From assembly GCF_008905045.1 (NCBI RefSeq), contig NZ_VWMY01000044.1, positions 36,574 through 100,573 of the forward strand: DNA of 64,000 nt. The letters are read 5' to 3'. A program made the translations under genes and the position numbers. Position 1 is the first letter of the stretch. Each line of letters opens with the position of its first letter. The notes beneath the pieces were generated by a model, which saw only the letters and a program-made list of their open reading frames with translations, made no database searches and was not told the origin of the DNA. This stretch comes from Streptomyces albicerus (GTDB taxonomy: Bacteria; Actinomycetota; Actinomycetes; Streptomycetales; Streptomycetaceae). Positions 50,201 through 58,784 of the stretch are shown here, piece after piece.

Positions 50201-50882
50201 CCAGGAGGGGAATGCTCAGTTCCCTGGCCAGACGCAGCAGGCCCTCACGGACCTCACGCTCGATGTCCAAGCCGTGATCCATCAGCTCCAGGAAATAGTT
50301 CTCACGTCCGAAGATCTCCTGGTAGGCCGCGGCAGCGGCCTTCGCCTCGTCGTACTGGTTCAGCCGCAGGCGGGTCTGGATCTCGCCGGACGGGCAGCCG
50401 GTGGTGGCGATGATGCCGTCCGGTCGTTCAGCGATCAGTTCCCGGTCCATGCGCGGTTTGCCGGCGGGGAACTGGCCCTCGTAGCTGGCCTGTGTGCTGA
50501 GCCAGAACAGGTTCCGCAGGCCTTGGCTGTTCCGCGCCCACATGGTCATGTGGGTGAAGCGGCCGCCACCGGAGACATCCTTGGACCCCTCACCGTCCTG
50601 GCTCACAGCACGGCGGCCTCCCGGCCCCCAGAACTCCTGCTTCCGGACGAACCGAGAGGAAGGCGCCACATACGCCTCGATGCCGATGATCGGCCTGATC
50701 CCCTCGAAGTCCTTCGCGACCTGCGCGAACTCGTAGGCACCGAACATGTTGCCGTGGTCGCTCATGGCGATCGCGGGCATCTCCTGCCGGGCCACCTCGC
50801 CGAACATCGGCTTCAGCTTCTGCGCGCCGTCCAGCATTGAGTATTCGGTGTGATTGTGCAGGTGAACAAACGAATCCGGCAC
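47277..50882 (-). CDS. dnaE: DNA polymerase III alpha subunit (DnaE), probable second copy
   Basis: A 1201-residue C-family polymerase. PHP domain at the start with HLHNHTEYS (His7/9/11) and AMSDHGNMFGAY; polymerase domain with PDVDLDFDD (Asp pair near 424-426) and IKMDFLGLRNL (third Asp near 587); YRPGPM; tandem HhH; OB fold VQLSGLITGIQLKMNKQGN at about 1010. This is DnaE1-type architecture rather than the shorter ImuC/DnaE2. Since it sits among accessory genes with a coupled small gene, it is probably a paralogue of the main replicative enzyme. GTG 50882 gives the usual VPDSFVHLHNH start. Confidence 0.93.
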   Translation of the reverse strand: MPDSFVHLHNHTEYSMLDGAQKLKPMFGEVARQEMPAIAMSDHGNMFGAYEFAQVAKDFEGIRPIIGIEAYVAPSSRFVRKQEFWGPGGRRAVSQDGEGSKDVSGGGRFTHMTMWARNSQGLRNLFWLSTQASYEGQFPAGKPRMDRELIAERPDGIIATTGCPSGEIQTRLRLNQYDEAKAAAAAYQEIFGRENYFLELMDHGLDIEREVREGLLRLARELSIPLLATNDAHYVTEDQADAHDSLLCIGVGKNKDDPNRFRFNGSGYYLKSAVEMRSLFSELPEACDNTLLIAERIESYDEVFDYVDEMPQFPDVPEGETQESWLRKETLKGLAMRYGDPIPQHVLDRFETEMTVIGPMGFSSYFLVVADICRHARDNKISLGPGRGSCTGSIVAYATRITELCPLEHGLLFERFLNPERINPPDVDLDFDDRQRDRMVRYVTEKYGGEYTAMVNTFGKIKAKNAIKDSSRILGYPYAHGERITKALPPDQNGKPAPLAAVFDPSHERYGEAGEIRQMYDSEQDVRRVLDTARGVEGLTRGTGVHAAAVILSKTRLTDRIPLHMRASDGVKITGFDYPSCEAMGLIKMDFLGLRNLGVIDQAIENIRENRGISLATVDPLDGDPATVVIPLDDAKTYRLLAEGNTFGVFQLDGAGMRVLLKQMEPTRFEDIAAVNALYRPGPMAANAHTNYAYRKTGRQEITPIHPELRDALEPILGNTFHLLVYQEQIMGIARELAGYTLGGADLLRRAMGKKKPEVLAAEWDKFHDGMRGNGYSEEAIKALWDVMLPFSGYAFNKSHTAGYGLVSYWTAYLKANYPAEYMAALLTSVGDDKDKAAIYLADARKNGVRVLQPDVNESVAEFTAVGDDVRFGLRSVRNVGDNVIEAIVDARRRKGKFTSFSDFLDKADLPALNKRAVESLIKAGTFDSLKHSRKGLTAIHEDAIDATIPVKKAASFGQDDLFADLRGEGSGEPAFGLAFPIGSVDDTEWPRRQLLATERDMLGLYVSAHPLDGAEHILSRARDCSIAELLASGRTTGDVQLSGLITGIQLKMNKQGNAWAIVSLADRDAGIEVLFFPAAYQLVRHALAEDNVISVKGKIEDRDGTVNVFGRELAVLDVSSAEHGGKLPVRLALPAHRLTEQSVRELKRILADHPGDSPVHLSVRSARKTTVYVLQAKVDAITVASDVKGTFGADAWAGLA

Positions 50883-51106
50883 GTGGGTCGCCTCCAGGGT
50901 GAGTAGGAAGCCCCATCCCGGCCAGAGACGCGATAGGGGCCTTGTCGGTGGCCGACCGCAACGGCATCGCCAGACGGCGGGACGGCTCGACACGTCGCGA
51001 CGCGGTCACGCCGCCCGGCTGCCGGGCAGTACGCCTCCTGCCGTGCTGCTTGCCAAACCGCACGTTGACCAGAGACATCAAAGTGGGCGTGGCGTACGGG
51101 AATCAA

Positions 51107-51143
51107 ACAACCATTTCGCCGACCAGACTCAACGATTGGTTGT
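51107..51143. promoter_or_regulatory. Inverted repeat upstream of LysR
   Basis: ACAACCA (51107-51113) faces TGGTTGT (51137-51143), ten bases before the LysR start. LysR-type regulators bind such interrupted dyads in their own promoter. Confidence 0.5.
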
Positions 51144-51152
51144 CCGCCTAGG

Positions 51153-52097
51153 ATGGTCGGCGTGGACCTCACCTCCGTGCGCACCTTCGTCTCCGCCGTG
51201 GACGCGGGACAGTTCCAAGAAGCCGCCACCGACTTGTCGATCACCCCGCAGGCCGTCTCCAAGCGCATCGCTGTACTGGAGAAGGACCTCGGTGTGCAGC
51301 TGTTCAGCCGTACGGCCCGCGGAGCCCGGCTCACCATCGACGGGCAGGCGTTCCTGCCCTACGCCCGGGCTCTCCTCCAAGCCGAGGAACGGGCAGCCGC
51401 TTCCGTGCGGCCAGGGCGCCGGGCGTTGCGTGTCGACGTGATCGGGCGCCGACTCTCAGTGGCGGGACTGCTACGCGATTTCCACCGTGCGTATCCCGAG
51501 ACCGATCTTGATGTCGTGACCCTGTTCGACTCCAACACGGCCATCGCCGCCGTCCGGTCCGGGACGATCGACGCGACCTTCCGCGCCGTGAGCATGCCGG
51601 GCCGGCAGCTCCCTGACGGCATCGAGGCGACTCCGGTCTTCGACGAACCACTGCACCTGTTCACCGGACCGGCTCACGTGTTCGCCGCCGCCCGCGCGAT
51701 CGCTCCCGCCCAGCTCGCCGGGCGCCGGATCTGGATGCCCGGCAACATGCCCGGCACCGAGTGGGCCGCCTACTATGACGAACTCGCCGCCACGTTCGGT
51801 CTCACCATCGACTCGGTCGGCCCCAACTTCGGTATCGAGCCCCTCCTTGACACGATCGCGGGCTCCTCGACGCTGGCGACCTTCGTCAGCGAGCAGACTC
51901 CGCTGGTCTGGCCTGCCGGCCACGACCTGCGGCGCATCCCCCTGCGTGACCCGACGCCGGTCTACCCGCACTCACTGATCTGGCGCACCGACAACCCGCA
52001 CCCCGCCCTCACCGCACTGCGTGACCATCTCACCTCCGCATACCCCGGCCGCCCCGACAGCGGGATCTGGACACCGAAGTGGGCCCAGCGCGCTTAG
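51153..52097 (+). CDS. LysR-family transcriptional regulator
   Basis: A 314-residue regulator: winged HTH in residues 5-64 (LTSVRTFVSAVDAGQFQEAA, then ITPQAVSKRIAVLEKDLGVQ, LFSRTARGARLT) and an effector-binding domain with RVDVIGRRLSVAGLLRDFH. The target is not obvious: the divergent neighbour is dnaE, 270 bases away, with no transporter or enzyme gene between. A co-regulated gene may have been lost. ATG 51153 and GTG 51162 are both possible starts. Confidence 0.92.
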   Translation: MVGVDLTSVRTFVSAVDAGQFQEAATDLSITPQAVSKRIAVLEKDLGVQLFSRTARGARLTIDGQAFLPYARALLQAEERAAASVRPGRRALRVDVIGRRLSVAGLLRDFHRAYPETDLDVVTLFDSNTAIAAVRSGTIDATFRAVSMPGRQLPDGIEATPVFDEPLHLFTGPAHVFAAARAIAPAQLAGRRIWMPGNMPGTEWAAYYDELAATFGLTIDSVGPNFGIEPLLDTIAGSSTLATFVSEQTPLVWPAGHDLRRIPLRDPTPVYPHSLIWRTDNPHPALTALRDHLTSAYPGRPDSGIWTPKWAQRA

Positions 52098-52242
52098 ACC
52101 GCCGCTTTCACCCACCTCACCGTCTTGATGGTCCTGGCCCTGGTGGGACTCATGACGACCGTCCGTTGCTCCGCACACCGCGCCCTGCTCCTGGGCCTGT
52201 TGCAAGGGTGCGGCGCCTGATGCGGACGTCGGCTGACTCGCG

Positions 52243-53532
52243 TCAGTTGGCCTCCCCCAGACAGCTCAGGGCTTGGCAGAAGTCATCGAGGGCCGGCCCG
52301 AACTCGCCGGCCGCGGTGTGGAAGGTCGATCGGTCTATCAGGATCTTGGCCAGTGCTGGGGTTCCGTCAGCCGGGTGGTGCTGGGACAGCCGGCGGGCCA
52401 GGCCCACCCCGCCATCGAACAGGGAGCGCACTCGCTCCGCGAACAGATGAGTGCGGTGCTCCCAGTAGACAGCGGCGCGGACGGTGAGGACCCGGTGCAG
52501 CCGGACCAGTTCGGCCAGGTGTTGGTCCGGATCGTCGGCGGCTCGCGGAACAAGGGTGTCCACCGCTTCACGCAGAGGGACGAGGCTGCCGAAGTAGCGC
52601 CGCTTGGCATCGGGGGACCACTGCATGGGCGTCGCCCCCGAGGGCGGACGCGGTCCACCGGACGTTGGCCGCTCGTTGTCGGCGTCGGAGAAGGACAGCA
52701 GAACCGCCCAATAGGACGCCTGATAGCCACTCCAGGACTTACGCTCACCGGTGGCGGCCAACTCCGTCAGCAAGGCGAGTGCCTCTTGCCGTACGGCGAC
52801 CGCCTGCTCACCTCGGCCGCAGGTGTCGAGCATCCGTGCGTACCCGATCAGTGAGTAGAGACGGCAGGCCATCGGGCCGCGGTCGTTGGCGGCCTCGACC
52901 ACTTCCGTGCTGACGAGTGTCTCGAACGCCGCGAGTGCTTCGCCGGACCGGCCGGCGTCATCGAGAGCGGCGATCCACTCCAGGAGTGACCAGGCGAGCG
53001 CCCCACCGCCGGGCCCGTCGGGCAGGATCGCCGCGACCCACTCGGCCAGGGCATCGGCAGCCTCGGCATAGCGGCCTTCCTCGGAGAGACCGGCAGCCCA
53101 GTCACGCAGCCCCTTGACCGCGGGGTCTCCGGACAGTTCGGCCTGAACACGGCCGATGGCGAGCATCTCGGCGCGCATGGCGAGGCCTTCGGCGCGTCTG
53201 CCCAGGGTGTACAGCTCTGTCTGGCACGTGTCGAGTGCCTCGTACAGAAGATCCGCACGGGCAGGTTCGGCCGGATCGATGGCCCGCGCCGCGGCCACCG
53301 CCTCCTCGCGCAGCGCGAGACAGGCTGCATGCCGTTCGCCGGAGCCGGAGCCGGAGTCGTAACTCAAGCGTTGCAGGGCCTTGACCAGGAGGGGCAGGTA
53401 GGAGGAGGGGCTGACCTGGGCGAGCACCCGGTAGGCGCCGACTTCCTCGCGTGGAGTGCGGCGTCCCGATGCGAGCAGTACATTCCGTGCCCGCAGAATG
53501 TCGTCCTGATCTACTTTCCCCGAGTGATTCAT
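52243..53532 (-). CDS. Helical-repeat (TPR-like) protein
   Basis: A 429-residue all-helical protein with many Ala/Leu-rich helix pairs: ARADLLYEALDTCQTELYTL, RYAEAADALAEWVAAILPDG, RSGEALAAFETLVSTEVVEA, RGEQAVAVRQEALALLTELA. The spacing suggests TPR-type repeats, used for protein binding. No enzymatic or DNA-binding domain is seen. It begins MNHSGKVDQDDIL at 53532 and diverges from the gene at 53725. Confidence 0.7.
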   Translation of the reverse strand: MNHSGKVDQDDILRARNVLLASGRRTPREEVGAYRVLAQVSPSSYLPLLVKALQRLSYDSGSGSGERHAACLALREEAVAAARAIDPAEPARADLLYEALDTCQTELYTLGRRAEGLAMRAEMLAIGRVQAELSGDPAVKGLRDWAAGLSEEGRYAEAADALAEWVAAILPDGPGGGALAWSLLEWIAALDDAGRSGEALAAFETLVSTEVVEAANDRGPMACRLYSLIGYARMLDTCGRGEQAVAVRQEALALLTELAATGERKSWSGYQASYWAVLLSFSDADNERPTSGGPRPPSGATPMQWSPDAKRRYFGSLVPLREAVDTLVPRAADDPDQHLAELVRLHRVLTVRAAVYWEHRTHLFAERVRSLFDGGVGLARRLSQHHPADGTPALAKILIDRSTFHTAAGEFGPALDDFCQALSCLGEAN

Positions 53533-53724
53533 AACGGAGATTCTGGGCGTCTCGAAGAGGGCCGAACAAGGCTGGTGACCTGTGCCGTTCGTCCTACGCA
53601 AACACCCTTTGACCTGTCATGATGGGTGTGTCATCACTTCCCTCGGGGTCACTGGTAAGTCCGGCTGTTCGAACCGTGCGAATCAGGCAAGATGAGGTCT
53701 CGAGTCGGTGGGGAGAGCCCTGGG

Positions 53725-54216
53725 GTGGGTTACGAATTGCAGGCAGTGATCGCGGGAGACGAATTGCTCCGTGCCGCGTCACGCGACATTCCTGGCGCCC
53801 GCGTGGCTCCTCTTCGGCAGGGCCTGTCGCTGATGCCGATGACGGATGAGGTCTTCGATGCCGTGACGGACGGCGGCGCTGCGGGGGCTCTGGGGTTTTG
53901 GCGGCTGCCGGGAGGCTTCGAGAGGCTGCTCGCTCAGTGGTCCTCCGCAGGGCCGATGGCCTATGTGGAGGCCGAGTACTTCGGTGGCGTCGGCGAGCAA
54001 CGAGCTGCCGTCTGGGCTGATCAGGCAGTGGTGTTGGGGCCGCTGGATGTGCCGACGAGGACGCGGTTCGAGCGGTTCTCTCGTGCAGTCAGCCCGATTT
54101 CGCACGCTCTTCGGCGGCTGGGCGCCAGGAGGGGTCTGAGCGAGGACGAATTCGAGGCCGTGGGCCTGGACCGTCATCGGTGCAACGACGACTGGATCTC
54201 TTCCACTACCTCTTGA
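53725..54216 (+). CDS. Conserved hypothetical protein
   Basis: A 163-residue soluble protein with VGYELQAVIAGDELLRAASR, IPGARVAPLRQGLSLMPMTD, ALGFWRLPGGFERLLAQWSS and YVEAEYFGGVGEQRAAVWAD. This text matches, from memory, a widespread but uncharacterised actinomycete family, often beside toxin-like or effector genes. The GTG at 53725 was preferred since it follows GGGGAGAG and starts at the conserved part. It might be an immunity-type protein, but this is speculation. Confidence 0.7.
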   Translation: MGYELQAVIAGDELLRAASRDIPGARVAPLRQGLSLMPMTDEVFDAVTDGGAAGALGFWRLPGGFERLLAQWSSAGPMAYVEAEYFGGVGEQRAAVWADQAVVLGPLDVPTRTRFERFSRAVSPISHALRRLGARRGLSEDEFEAVGLDRHRCNDDWISSTTS

Positions 54217-54627
54217 GCCTGTATGGGATTCGATGATGAAGTCCTCAGGCCCGGCGGCGCCTTGTGCATCGCCGTCCTCCGACTGCCAGGCACTTCGCCC
54301 GCGGACTCCAGCGGCTTGTTTCGGGCCACCCGGCCCGGGGCCACGTCCATCGGCTCCCGGACCGCTGACGCGGTCAACGTCTCGTTCACGGCCGCCTCCT
54401 TCGGCTCAATACTGGCTGAGCACAACATGATGTGACATGACATCTAAAGGGCTGTCAGGAAGGAAGGCGCCTCGGCCGACGGCCTGGAAGCCGCGCTGGA
54501 GGCACTGCATACCTGCATACCCCCCCAACTGCAGCTACGCCAGGAGGTGAACCGGCTGTGTCGGCGTTCGCTTCAAGGCGGTACACACGAACGTGCACCG
54601 TGCGCCATGGCCGACCTTGCGGGACTG
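54217..54627. other. Ambiguous stretch between two genes
   Basis: Short open frames overlap on both strands: plus 54223-54435 (MGFDDEVLRPGGALCIAVLR) and minus 54174-54443 (ending VVEEIQSSLHR). Both have high GC at third positions and neither shows a known motif, so I cannot decide. Bases 54440-54627 show nothing recognisable. Confidence 0.3.
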
Positions 54628-55692
54628 TCATGGAGTGGCGTTGCTGCCTCGGCCGAGATCCTTGAGGAAACGTCGCTGGTCGTCCAGGAATCCGTTCGCG
54701 AAGAGCGAGCGGGGGGAGAAGAGCGCGGTGAGCGTGATCTTGACGTCCGACTGCTCGATGGACTGCTTGAGCAGTGAATGGGCCGCGTTCGGGTAGCGCT
54801 TGACGGTCAGTGCACCGCCTGTGTCCAGCACCTTGCGGTAGACGCGCTCCGTGTCGGCGGTGTCCACGTTGATGTCATGGCCTGCGAGGGTCAGCAACAC
54901 CGGTATGCCGCGCAGGGCGCGCAGGTCTTGCGTGGCGTCCGCGGTGTGGTTCTTGGAGATGAAGCCCCAGCGGTCGGCGGTCATGCCGTCCGTGTCACCG
55001 TGCATGGCCTTGACGTACTCCTCGAAAGCCGCACGGCGTTCCAGCAGTCGGCGGGTGGTGTCGCTCTTGGCGATCGCGGCCTTGGTGCGGGCTGCCGATG
55101 CGCCGTCGGCGCGCAGCTCGGCAAGGAGATTGTGTCGGCCCTGCTGGAGCCAGTTGATCGCGGGCGACACGGCGATGACGAACCGTACCGGGGTCTTGGC
55201 GGCGACCTTTGGCAGGACCCAGCCCGCCTGGCTGGCGCCCCAGAGCCCGATTCGGTCGCCGTCGATGTCGGGGCGGGCGCGCGCCCAGGCGATGGCGGCG
55301 GCTGCCTCGTTGGCCCGGTCGTCCATGGACTGGTCGAGCCAGTTGCCGGGTGCGCCTGCGACGCCGGGCTTGTCCCAGGACAGAGAGGCGTACCCGGCCT
55401 TGGCGTTCGCCTCCCACATGGGCTTGTAACCGTCGTCGTGGGTGGCGTCGACGGGGCCGTCGCCGTGGACGTACACGACCAGGCCGTGGTGCTTGCGGCC
55501 GTCCTTGGGGGTGGCCAGTACGCCGTTGAGGGTGTGGCCGCCGTGGCGGATCGAGACCCGCTGCTCGTCCATGTCGTACGAGTTCTGCCACAGCACCACA
55601 CCGACGAGACCGGCGGCCACGACCAGGACCGTGACGAGTGACCACACGGCGATGCGGAGCCCGCGCCGTCGGGGCTGGGTCTTTGGACACAT
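54628..55692 (-). CDS. Membrane-anchored alpha/beta hydrolase
   Basis: A 354-residue hydrolase with an N-terminal membrane anchor (IAVWSLVTVLVVAAGLVGVVLW, residues 14-35). The hydrolase part shows HGLVVYVHGDGPVDATHDDG, DRIGLWGASQAGWVLPKVAA with Ser as nucleophile, GHDINVDTAD for the Asp and NAAHSLLKQ for the His. The catalytic domain probably faces the outside. It diverges from the GNAT/PaaX-like genes across a 52-bp inverted repeat. Confidence 0.88.
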   Translation of the reverse strand: MCPKTQPRRRGLRIAVWSLVTVLVVAAGLVGVVLWQNSYDMDEQRVSIRHGGHTLNGVLATPKDGRKHHGLVVYVHGDGPVDATHDDGYKPMWEANAKAGYASLSWDKPGVAGAPGNWLDQSMDDRANEAAAAIAWARARPDIDGDRIGLWGASQAGWVLPKVAAKTPVRFVIAVSPAINWLQQGRHNLLAELRADGASAARTKAAIAKSDTTRRLLERRAAFEEYVKAMHGDTDGMTADRWGFISKNHTADATQDLRALRGIPVLLTLAGHDINVDTADTERVYRKVLDTGGALTVKRYPNAAHSLLKQSIEQSDVKITLTALFSPRSLFANGFLDDQRRFLKDLGRGSNATP

Positions 55693-55724
55693 GGGATGAC
55701 CGCCTCAGTTCGGGTTTGCGCAGC

Positions 55725-55776
55725 ACCCAAAACTATCATTGTGAGAACGGTCGTCTTGAGTACGATAGATTTGGGT
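55725..55776. promoter_or_regulatory. Interrupted inverted repeat in a divergent promoter
   Basis: ACCCAAAACTATC (55725-55737) and GATAGATTTGGGT (55764-55776) match at 12 of 13 positions, 26 bases apart, between the hydrolase gene and the GNAT gene. It could be the site of the PaaX-like regulator encoded downstream. Confidence 0.55.
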
Positions 55777-55805
55777 TTCAGCTTCAGTGCGAGAGGGGGC
55801 ACGGC

Positions 55806-56450
55806 ATGGGACTGGACGCGACAGGCCCCGGGACCGGACCGGTGGCGGTCCAGCGAGGCGTTCCGGTTGGAGCCGAGCGGCGGGCGGCCGAGCTGTACTG
55901 GGACGCCTTCGGCCGCAAACTCGGTCCCGCACTGAATCCGCCGGGCAAGGCGGTGCCCTTTATCGCCGCCCACCTGAACGCCGATCGCGCGGTCTGCGCG
56001 CTCCTCGACGGGCAGCTCGTCGGCCTCGCCGGCTACCAGCTCGGCGGGCGGGCCCTCACCGGCGGGTCGGCCTCCGCCGTGCTGCGCGCGTACGGACACC
56101 TGGGAGGACTGCATCGACTCCTGCTCCTCGCCCTGTTCGAACGCCAGCCGGCCCCCGGACAGCTCGTCATGGACGGCATCGCCGTCACCCCGGACGTTCG
56201 CGGCCGCGGTGTCGGAAGCCTGCTCATCGAGGAAGTGGCCGCCGTCGCGGCGGAGCAGGACTGTCGGGAGATCAGACTGGACGTGATCGACACCAATCCG
56301 CGTGCCAGAGCCCTGTACGAGCGGCGCGGCTTCGCGGCCGTACGGACCGAGCACACGCCGTACCTCCGCAGGCTGCTGGGATTCGGCGCGGTGACCACCA
56401 TGCATCGCCCTGTCGAGGCGGATGGGCCGAGAGGACTGTGCACACCGTGA
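55806..56450 (+). CDS. GNAT-family N-acetyltransferase
   Basis: A 214-residue acetyltransferase with the acetyl-CoA loop VTPDVRGRGVGSLLIEEVAA (R-G-x-G-V-G) near residues 125-143 and the following LDVIDTNPRARALYERRGF. The N-terminal 60 residues contain WDAFGRKLGPALNPPGKAVP. The substrate is unknown. Its stop overlaps the GTG of the PaaX-like gene, so the two are coupled. Confidence 0.9.
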   Translation: MGLDATGPGTGPVAVQRGVPVGAERRAAELYWDAFGRKLGPALNPPGKAVPFIAAHLNADRAVCALLDGQLVGLAGYQLGGRALTGGSASAVLRAYGHLGGLHRLLLLALFERQPAPGQLVMDGIAVTPDVRGRGVGSLLIEEVAAVAAEQDCREIRLDVIDTNPRARALYERRGFAAVRTEHTPYLRRLLGFGAVTTMHRPVEADGPRGLCTP

Positions 56451-57322
56451 CCGACCACGTCGAGATCCCCACCCGCATGCTCGTCCACGCGCTGATCCGG
56501 GAGGACGGCACGGTCAGCGCGGACGAGCTGTACACCGTCGCCGCCACCCTCGGCATGAGCGACCAGCAGGTACGGCTCTGCGTCAAGCGCCTCGTGGCCG
56601 AGAACCGGTTCACCCATGAAGGCCGCGGTCGCAAAGCAGTGCTGCACGCCACGGAAGACACCACACAAGCCCTGGCCCCCAACCCGGACTTCCTGCGGCA
56701 CGCATTCCGCCAGGACGCCGGGCTCGCCCCCTGGGACGGCGTCTGGCACCTGGCCGCCTTCGCCGTCCCCGAATCGGCGCGCACGGCCCGGGACGCCCTG
56801 CGCGAGACACTCGTCCACCTCGGCGGCGCCCCCCTCCAGGGCGGACTGTACGTCTGCGCCAACGCCTGGGAACCGTACGTCGAAGACGCGGCGCAACGCC
56901 TCGACGCCCACGGTGCGCTCACCCTCCTCAGTACGACCGACCTACGCAGAGGCGACACCCAAGAGCCCGCCGAACTTGCCCGCCGCCTATGGCCCCTGCA
57001 GGAGATCGCCGACCGCTACCACCGCCTGAGCCGCATCGCCCGGCCCCGCCTCGACCGGCTCACCGGCTCTGCCGGACTCTCCCCGTCCGAACTCCTCACC
57101 ATCGCTGTCGAGCTGGCGGCCGAACTCACCCGCGCCATGGAGCCCGACCCGCTGCTGCCGCCTCAGCTCCTGCCCCAGCCCTGGCCCGGCACCCAGGCCC
57201 GGGAGCTCATCGCCCGGTGCTGGGCGGCCCTGCACGAACGCGACCACGGAGAAGCCCGACCGGCCCTCTTCCGCCACTACGCCGACATCACTCGAGAAGC
57301 GGCAGACCGGGCCACGCGCTGA
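56447..57322 (+). CDS. PaaX-like transcriptional regulator
   Basis: A 291-residue protein with a PaaX N-terminal winged helix (PTRMLVHALIREDGTVSADE, then MSDQQVRLCVKRLVAENRF) and the PaaX C-terminal domain (WHLAAFAVPESARTARDALR, LGGAPLQGGLYVCANAWEPY). PaaX represses phenylacetate degradation; many actinobacterial relatives have other targets. GTG 56447 overlaps the GNAT stop; GTG 56438 is also in frame. It probably controls the divergent hydrolase and its own operon. Confidence 0.85.
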   Translation: MTDHVEIPTRMLVHALIREDGTVSADELYTVAATLGMSDQQVRLCVKRLVAENRFTHEGRGRKAVLHATEDTTQALAPNPDFLRHAFRQDAGLAPWDGVWHLAAFAVPESARTARDALRETLVHLGGAPLQGGLYVCANAWEPYVEDAAQRLDAHGALTLLSTTDLRRGDTQEPAELARRLWPLQEIADRYHRLSRIARPRLDRLTGSAGLSPSELLTIAVELAAELTRAMEPDPLLPPQLLPQPWPGTQARELIARCWAALHERDHGEARPALFRHYADITREAADRATR

Positions 57323-57397
57323 AGACGGGAACAGACGGCGCAGGTTATGCCTGCTGGGCGAAGGCACCGAGCGAGCACCCCGCCCTTGGGACAGACG

Positions 57398-57490
57398 CGC
57401 GTCACATCACGGTTTTGCGCCGTCATCGCGCCATCGTGCAGGAGCAGTTGGCCGCGCTGCGTTCGGTCGAGGGGCGGCCGCTCGGCCAAC
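57398..57490 (+). pseudogene. Possible MerR C-terminal fragment
   Basis: The frame reads ITVLRRHRAIVQEQLAALRS and VEGRPLGQLAV before losing sense. RAIVQEQLAALRSVEG is like the C-terminal dimer helix of MerR regulators that often neighbour SDR genes. No DNA-binding part remains. The rest of 57323-57682 shows no gene. Confidence 0.35.
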
Positions 57491-57682
57491 TAGCCGTGGA
57501 CCGACCGGGGTTGCCGATTCGAGCAGTGAGCGGACGCAGGCGCCCTTCAGTCGATCCTGTCGACGTGTGCGCGCAGGTCTCGTCCGGGTGGATGCCGGAC
57601 CGCGAAGCCGGCCCCGTGCGCGGGCGAGCGCGCGGGGCCGACTCGTGGCATCAGTGCGGTTTCAAGCTCGGCCGCTGGTTGA

Positions 57683-58432
57683 TCACTTCGCCTGGGCGAG
57701 CCAGACCGCGTCCGGACCGGCCGGGAATCGCAGCTGGCCGGTCGTGTCGTGCACGGCTCGCCACACCGTCTCGGCGACATCGCTCTCCTTGGTGAACAGG
57801 CCCTGGCCCGTGAAGTCGTCCATGGCCTTCTTCGCCCACGGTGCGTAGGGGGCCGGGACCAGCTCGTCCAGCGAGGCGCCGTTGGTCGCCTTGACCGCGA
57901 AGTTCGTCGTCAGGCAGGCACCCGGCTCGACCGTCTTCGCCTGCACACCGAAGGGCGCGAGCTCAAGCGAGAGGGATGAGGTGAACCCCTCGATGGCCAT
58001 CTTGCTCGCCTTGTAGACGGCCGAGAGCGGCATGTGTCCCAGCACCACGCTGGACGTCACGTTGACCACCACGCCGGAGCCGCGCTCGCGGAACTGGGGC
58101 AGCACCGCCTGGGTCGTCGCCATCACGCCGAACGTGTTGGTCTCGAAGACCTCCCGTACACGGGCCATGGGGGTGCCCTCGAACACGCTGATCGAGGGGA
58201 CGCCCGCGTTGTTGACCAGGACGTCGACGGGGCCGGCTGCCTCGAGAGCGGCGGCGATGGAATCTGGCTTGGTCACGTCGAGTTCGACTACGCGGAGCCG
58301 GTCCGACTCGGGCAGGACGCCCGCACGCGGCGTGCGCGTCGTGGCGATGACGTTCCACCCCTGCGCGTGGAAGTAGAGGGCGGTCTCGCGCCCGTATCCG
58401 GAGGAGGTGCCAGTGATCAGAACGGTCTTCAT
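57683..58432 (-). CDS. SDR-family oxidoreductase
   Basis: A 249-residue short-chain dehydrogenase: MKTVLITGTSSGYGRETALY at the start (T-G-x3-G-x-G), NNAG near 82-85, catalytic Ser in VVNVTSSVVLG and YKASK for Tyr/Lys. The C-terminus is PDAVWLAQAK. ATG 58432 follows GAAGGG. Direct repeats upstream suggest control by a nearby or lost regulator. Confidence 0.93.
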   Translation of the reverse strand: MKTVLITGTSSGYGRETALYFHAQGWNVIATTRTPRAGVLPESDRLRVVELDVTKPDSIAAALEAAGPVDVLVNNAGVPSISVFEGTPMARVREVFETNTFGVMATTQAVLPQFRERGSGVVVNVTSSVVLGHMPLSAVYKASKMAIEGFTSSLSLELAPFGVQAKTVEPGACLTTNFAVKATNGASLDELVPAPYAPWAKKAMDDFTGQGLFTKESDVAETVWRAVHDTTGQLRFPAGPDAVWLAQAK

Positions 58433-58463
58433 GCTGGGGCCCTTCGCGATGTCATGGGATCCG

Positions 58464-58510
58464 CGGAAGAACAGGTACTTTCCTGCTCCTCGGAAGAACT
58501 GGTATTCCCA
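58464..58510. promoter_or_regulatory. Direct repeats upstream of the SDR gene
   Basis: CGGAAGAACAGGTACTTTCC (58464-58483) and CGGAAGAACTGGTATTCCCA (58491-58510) are direct repeats 27 bases apart, 32-78 bases before the SDR ATG. Each is partly symmetrical (GGAA...TTCC). HxlR- or MarR-type regulators use sites of this form. The remaining 58511-58784 shows no gene. Confidence 0.45.
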
Positions 58511-58784
58511 TTGAATCGCTCTGACCTGCGCAAATAGTAGAACTATCCTCGCTACTCCTTGCACGATCCTCCTTCGAGGCCCGCGCTGCATCCCGTCGGA
58601 GGGGCGCGAGTACGTTGGCTCCGACGCCACGAGGCGTCCCGAACTGCTGGCGCTGCTCCCGCCCGCGCTGCCGATGTCAGCATGGGCATGTGTGAGCCAG
58701 ACCACATGTCGGGAGTGCATAGCGGGGCAGGGGCCAGTGTCTTTATGAAGATGTAGGGGCGTGTGGAGGTAAGGGACGACGCTG

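Noticed and set aside
57440..57495. AGTTGGCC and GGCCAACTAG near 57.4 kb as a mini-element
   Set aside because: The two motifs are too short, lack TGT/ACA termini and duplications, and fit a decaying MerR coding frame.
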